DNA from: Actinomycetota bacterium
Lineage (GTDB): Bacteria; Actinomycetota; Actinomycetes; Streptosporangiales; Streptosporangiaceae
Length of the DNA: 5,241 nucleotides
Assembly (NCBI GenBank): GCA_003161205.1
Contig: PMOU01000137.1
Location: 11,167 to 16,407 of the forward strand
Direction: 5' to 3'
Numbering within the stretch: position 1 is the first letter of the stretch; each line of letters begins with the position of its first letter. The notes beneath the pieces are model-generated. The model searched no databases. It had not been told where the DNA came from and was given only the letters and a program-made list of their open reading frames with translations. Below are positions 4,667 through 5,241 of this stretch, piece by piece. The position numbers were made by a program, and so were the translations under genes.

Positions 4667-5241
4667 ATGACGACCACGATGAGTGAGCACGAGACCGGCA
4701 AGCAGATCCCGGGCGACGGCCCGGTAGCGGTCGAGCTGCGGCTGGCGGTTCGTGCCGGGGATGTCGCAGCCATCCAGAGATTGCTGCGTGAGGATCCCGC
4801 ACTGGCGTCGGCCAGGCTTGTCGGCAAGGACGGCGGCTCCGGGACGCCCTTGCATCTTGTCGCGGACTGGCCCGGCTACTTCCCCAACGGCCCGGAGATC
4901 GTCCGGCTCCTGATCGAGGCTGGTGCCGACCCCAACGCCCTGTCCAGCGGCCGGAATTCGCCCGGTCCAGGTGATGAGACGCCGTTGCACTACGCGGCCA
5001 GCAATGACGACGTCGACGTGGCCGAAGCCCTCATCGATGCTGGAGCCGATATCGAGACACCTGATGGCTCGATCGGCACCCCGCTCGATAACGCCGTCGG
5101 TTACGGCTGCTGGCACGTGGCCCGCCTGCTGGTGGCGCGCGGCGCCAGGGTGGACAAGGCCTGGCATGCCGCCGCCCTCGGCATGCTGAGCCGCCTCGCC
5201 GCGCTGGTGGGAAACGACCCGCCAGCTGAGGACGTGTCGCA
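4667..5241 (+). CDS. Ankyrin-repeat protein, 5' part (runs off right edge)
   Basis: The first 191 residues are visible and open to the window end. After a polar lead (1-20) comes a capping helix-turn-helix (ELRLAVRAGDVAAIQRLL, 23-40). Three ankyrin repeats follow: TPLHLVADWPGYF with EIVRLLIEAGADPNA (60-91), TPLHYAASND with VAEALIDAGADIET (105-131), and TPLDNAVGYG with VARLLVARGARVDK (138-163). Ankyrin repeats bind partner proteins; no enzymatic motif is seen and the partner is unknown. No signal peptide or membrane segment is present, so it is probably cytoplasmic. ATG 4667 starts one base after the TAG of the MerB-family gene (4663-4665), arguing for coupled translation in the same operon. 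ATG 4679 is an alternative start, with AGGA at 4664-4667 rather far upstream. The loops between repeats are longer than in classic ankyrins, as is common in actinomycete members. Confidence 0.85.
   Translation, partial: MTTTMSEHETGKQIPGDGPVAVELRLAVRAGDVAAIQRLLREDPALASARLVGKDGGSGTPLHLVADWPGYFPNGPEIVRLLIEAGADPNALSSGRNSPGPGDETPLHYAASNDDVDVAEALIDAGADIETPDGSIGTPLDNAVGYGCWHVARLLVARGARVDKAWHAAALGMLSRLAALVGNDPPAEDVS

Overview
The window is high-GC DNA with GC-rich third codon positions, Shine-Dalgarno-type ribosome sites and gene families typical of actinomycetes (an actinobacterial MobF relaxase, an ISKra4 transposase, a thioredoxin/MerB fusion). I cannot name a genus. It reads as an accessory region made of mobile-element pieces followed by a small cargo operon.

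Left part (1-1862). A MobF/TrwC-type conjugative relaxase gene starts at about 346 on the minus strand and leaves the window at its left edge, so only its first 115 residues are visible. The 347-664 stretch holds its upstream region and what looks like the decayed 5' part of an insertion sequence. An ISKra4-family transposase (665-1759, plus strand) keeps its DDE core, but its N-terminal domain seems eroded by deletions or frameshifts. About 100 bp of repeat-bearing, IS-end-like DNA follows.

Junction (1863-1907). The exact 3' half of a tRNA-Thr(CGU) gene lies here on the minus strand, from the first base of the anticodon loop through the acceptor strand to CCA. The 5' half is absent. This is the usual footprint left by a tyrosine recombinase that integrates into a tRNA gene. 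From the fragment's polarity, the integrated element should lie to its right.

Right part (1908-5241). About 215 bp with short repeats and a stem-loop precede four same-strand genes: a small CxxC/CxxC protein, a two-domain GNAT acetyltransferase, a thioredoxin-MerB (alkylmercury lyase) fusion, and an ankyrin-repeat protein cut by the right edge. The last three are separated by 10 and 1 bp and look like one operon, with the small protein gene 135 bp upstream. The cluster looks like cargo of the element inferred to lie right of the tRNA fragment. Organomercurial detoxification is the most specific function suggested, but no merA, merR or mercury transporter is visible, so that remains an inference.
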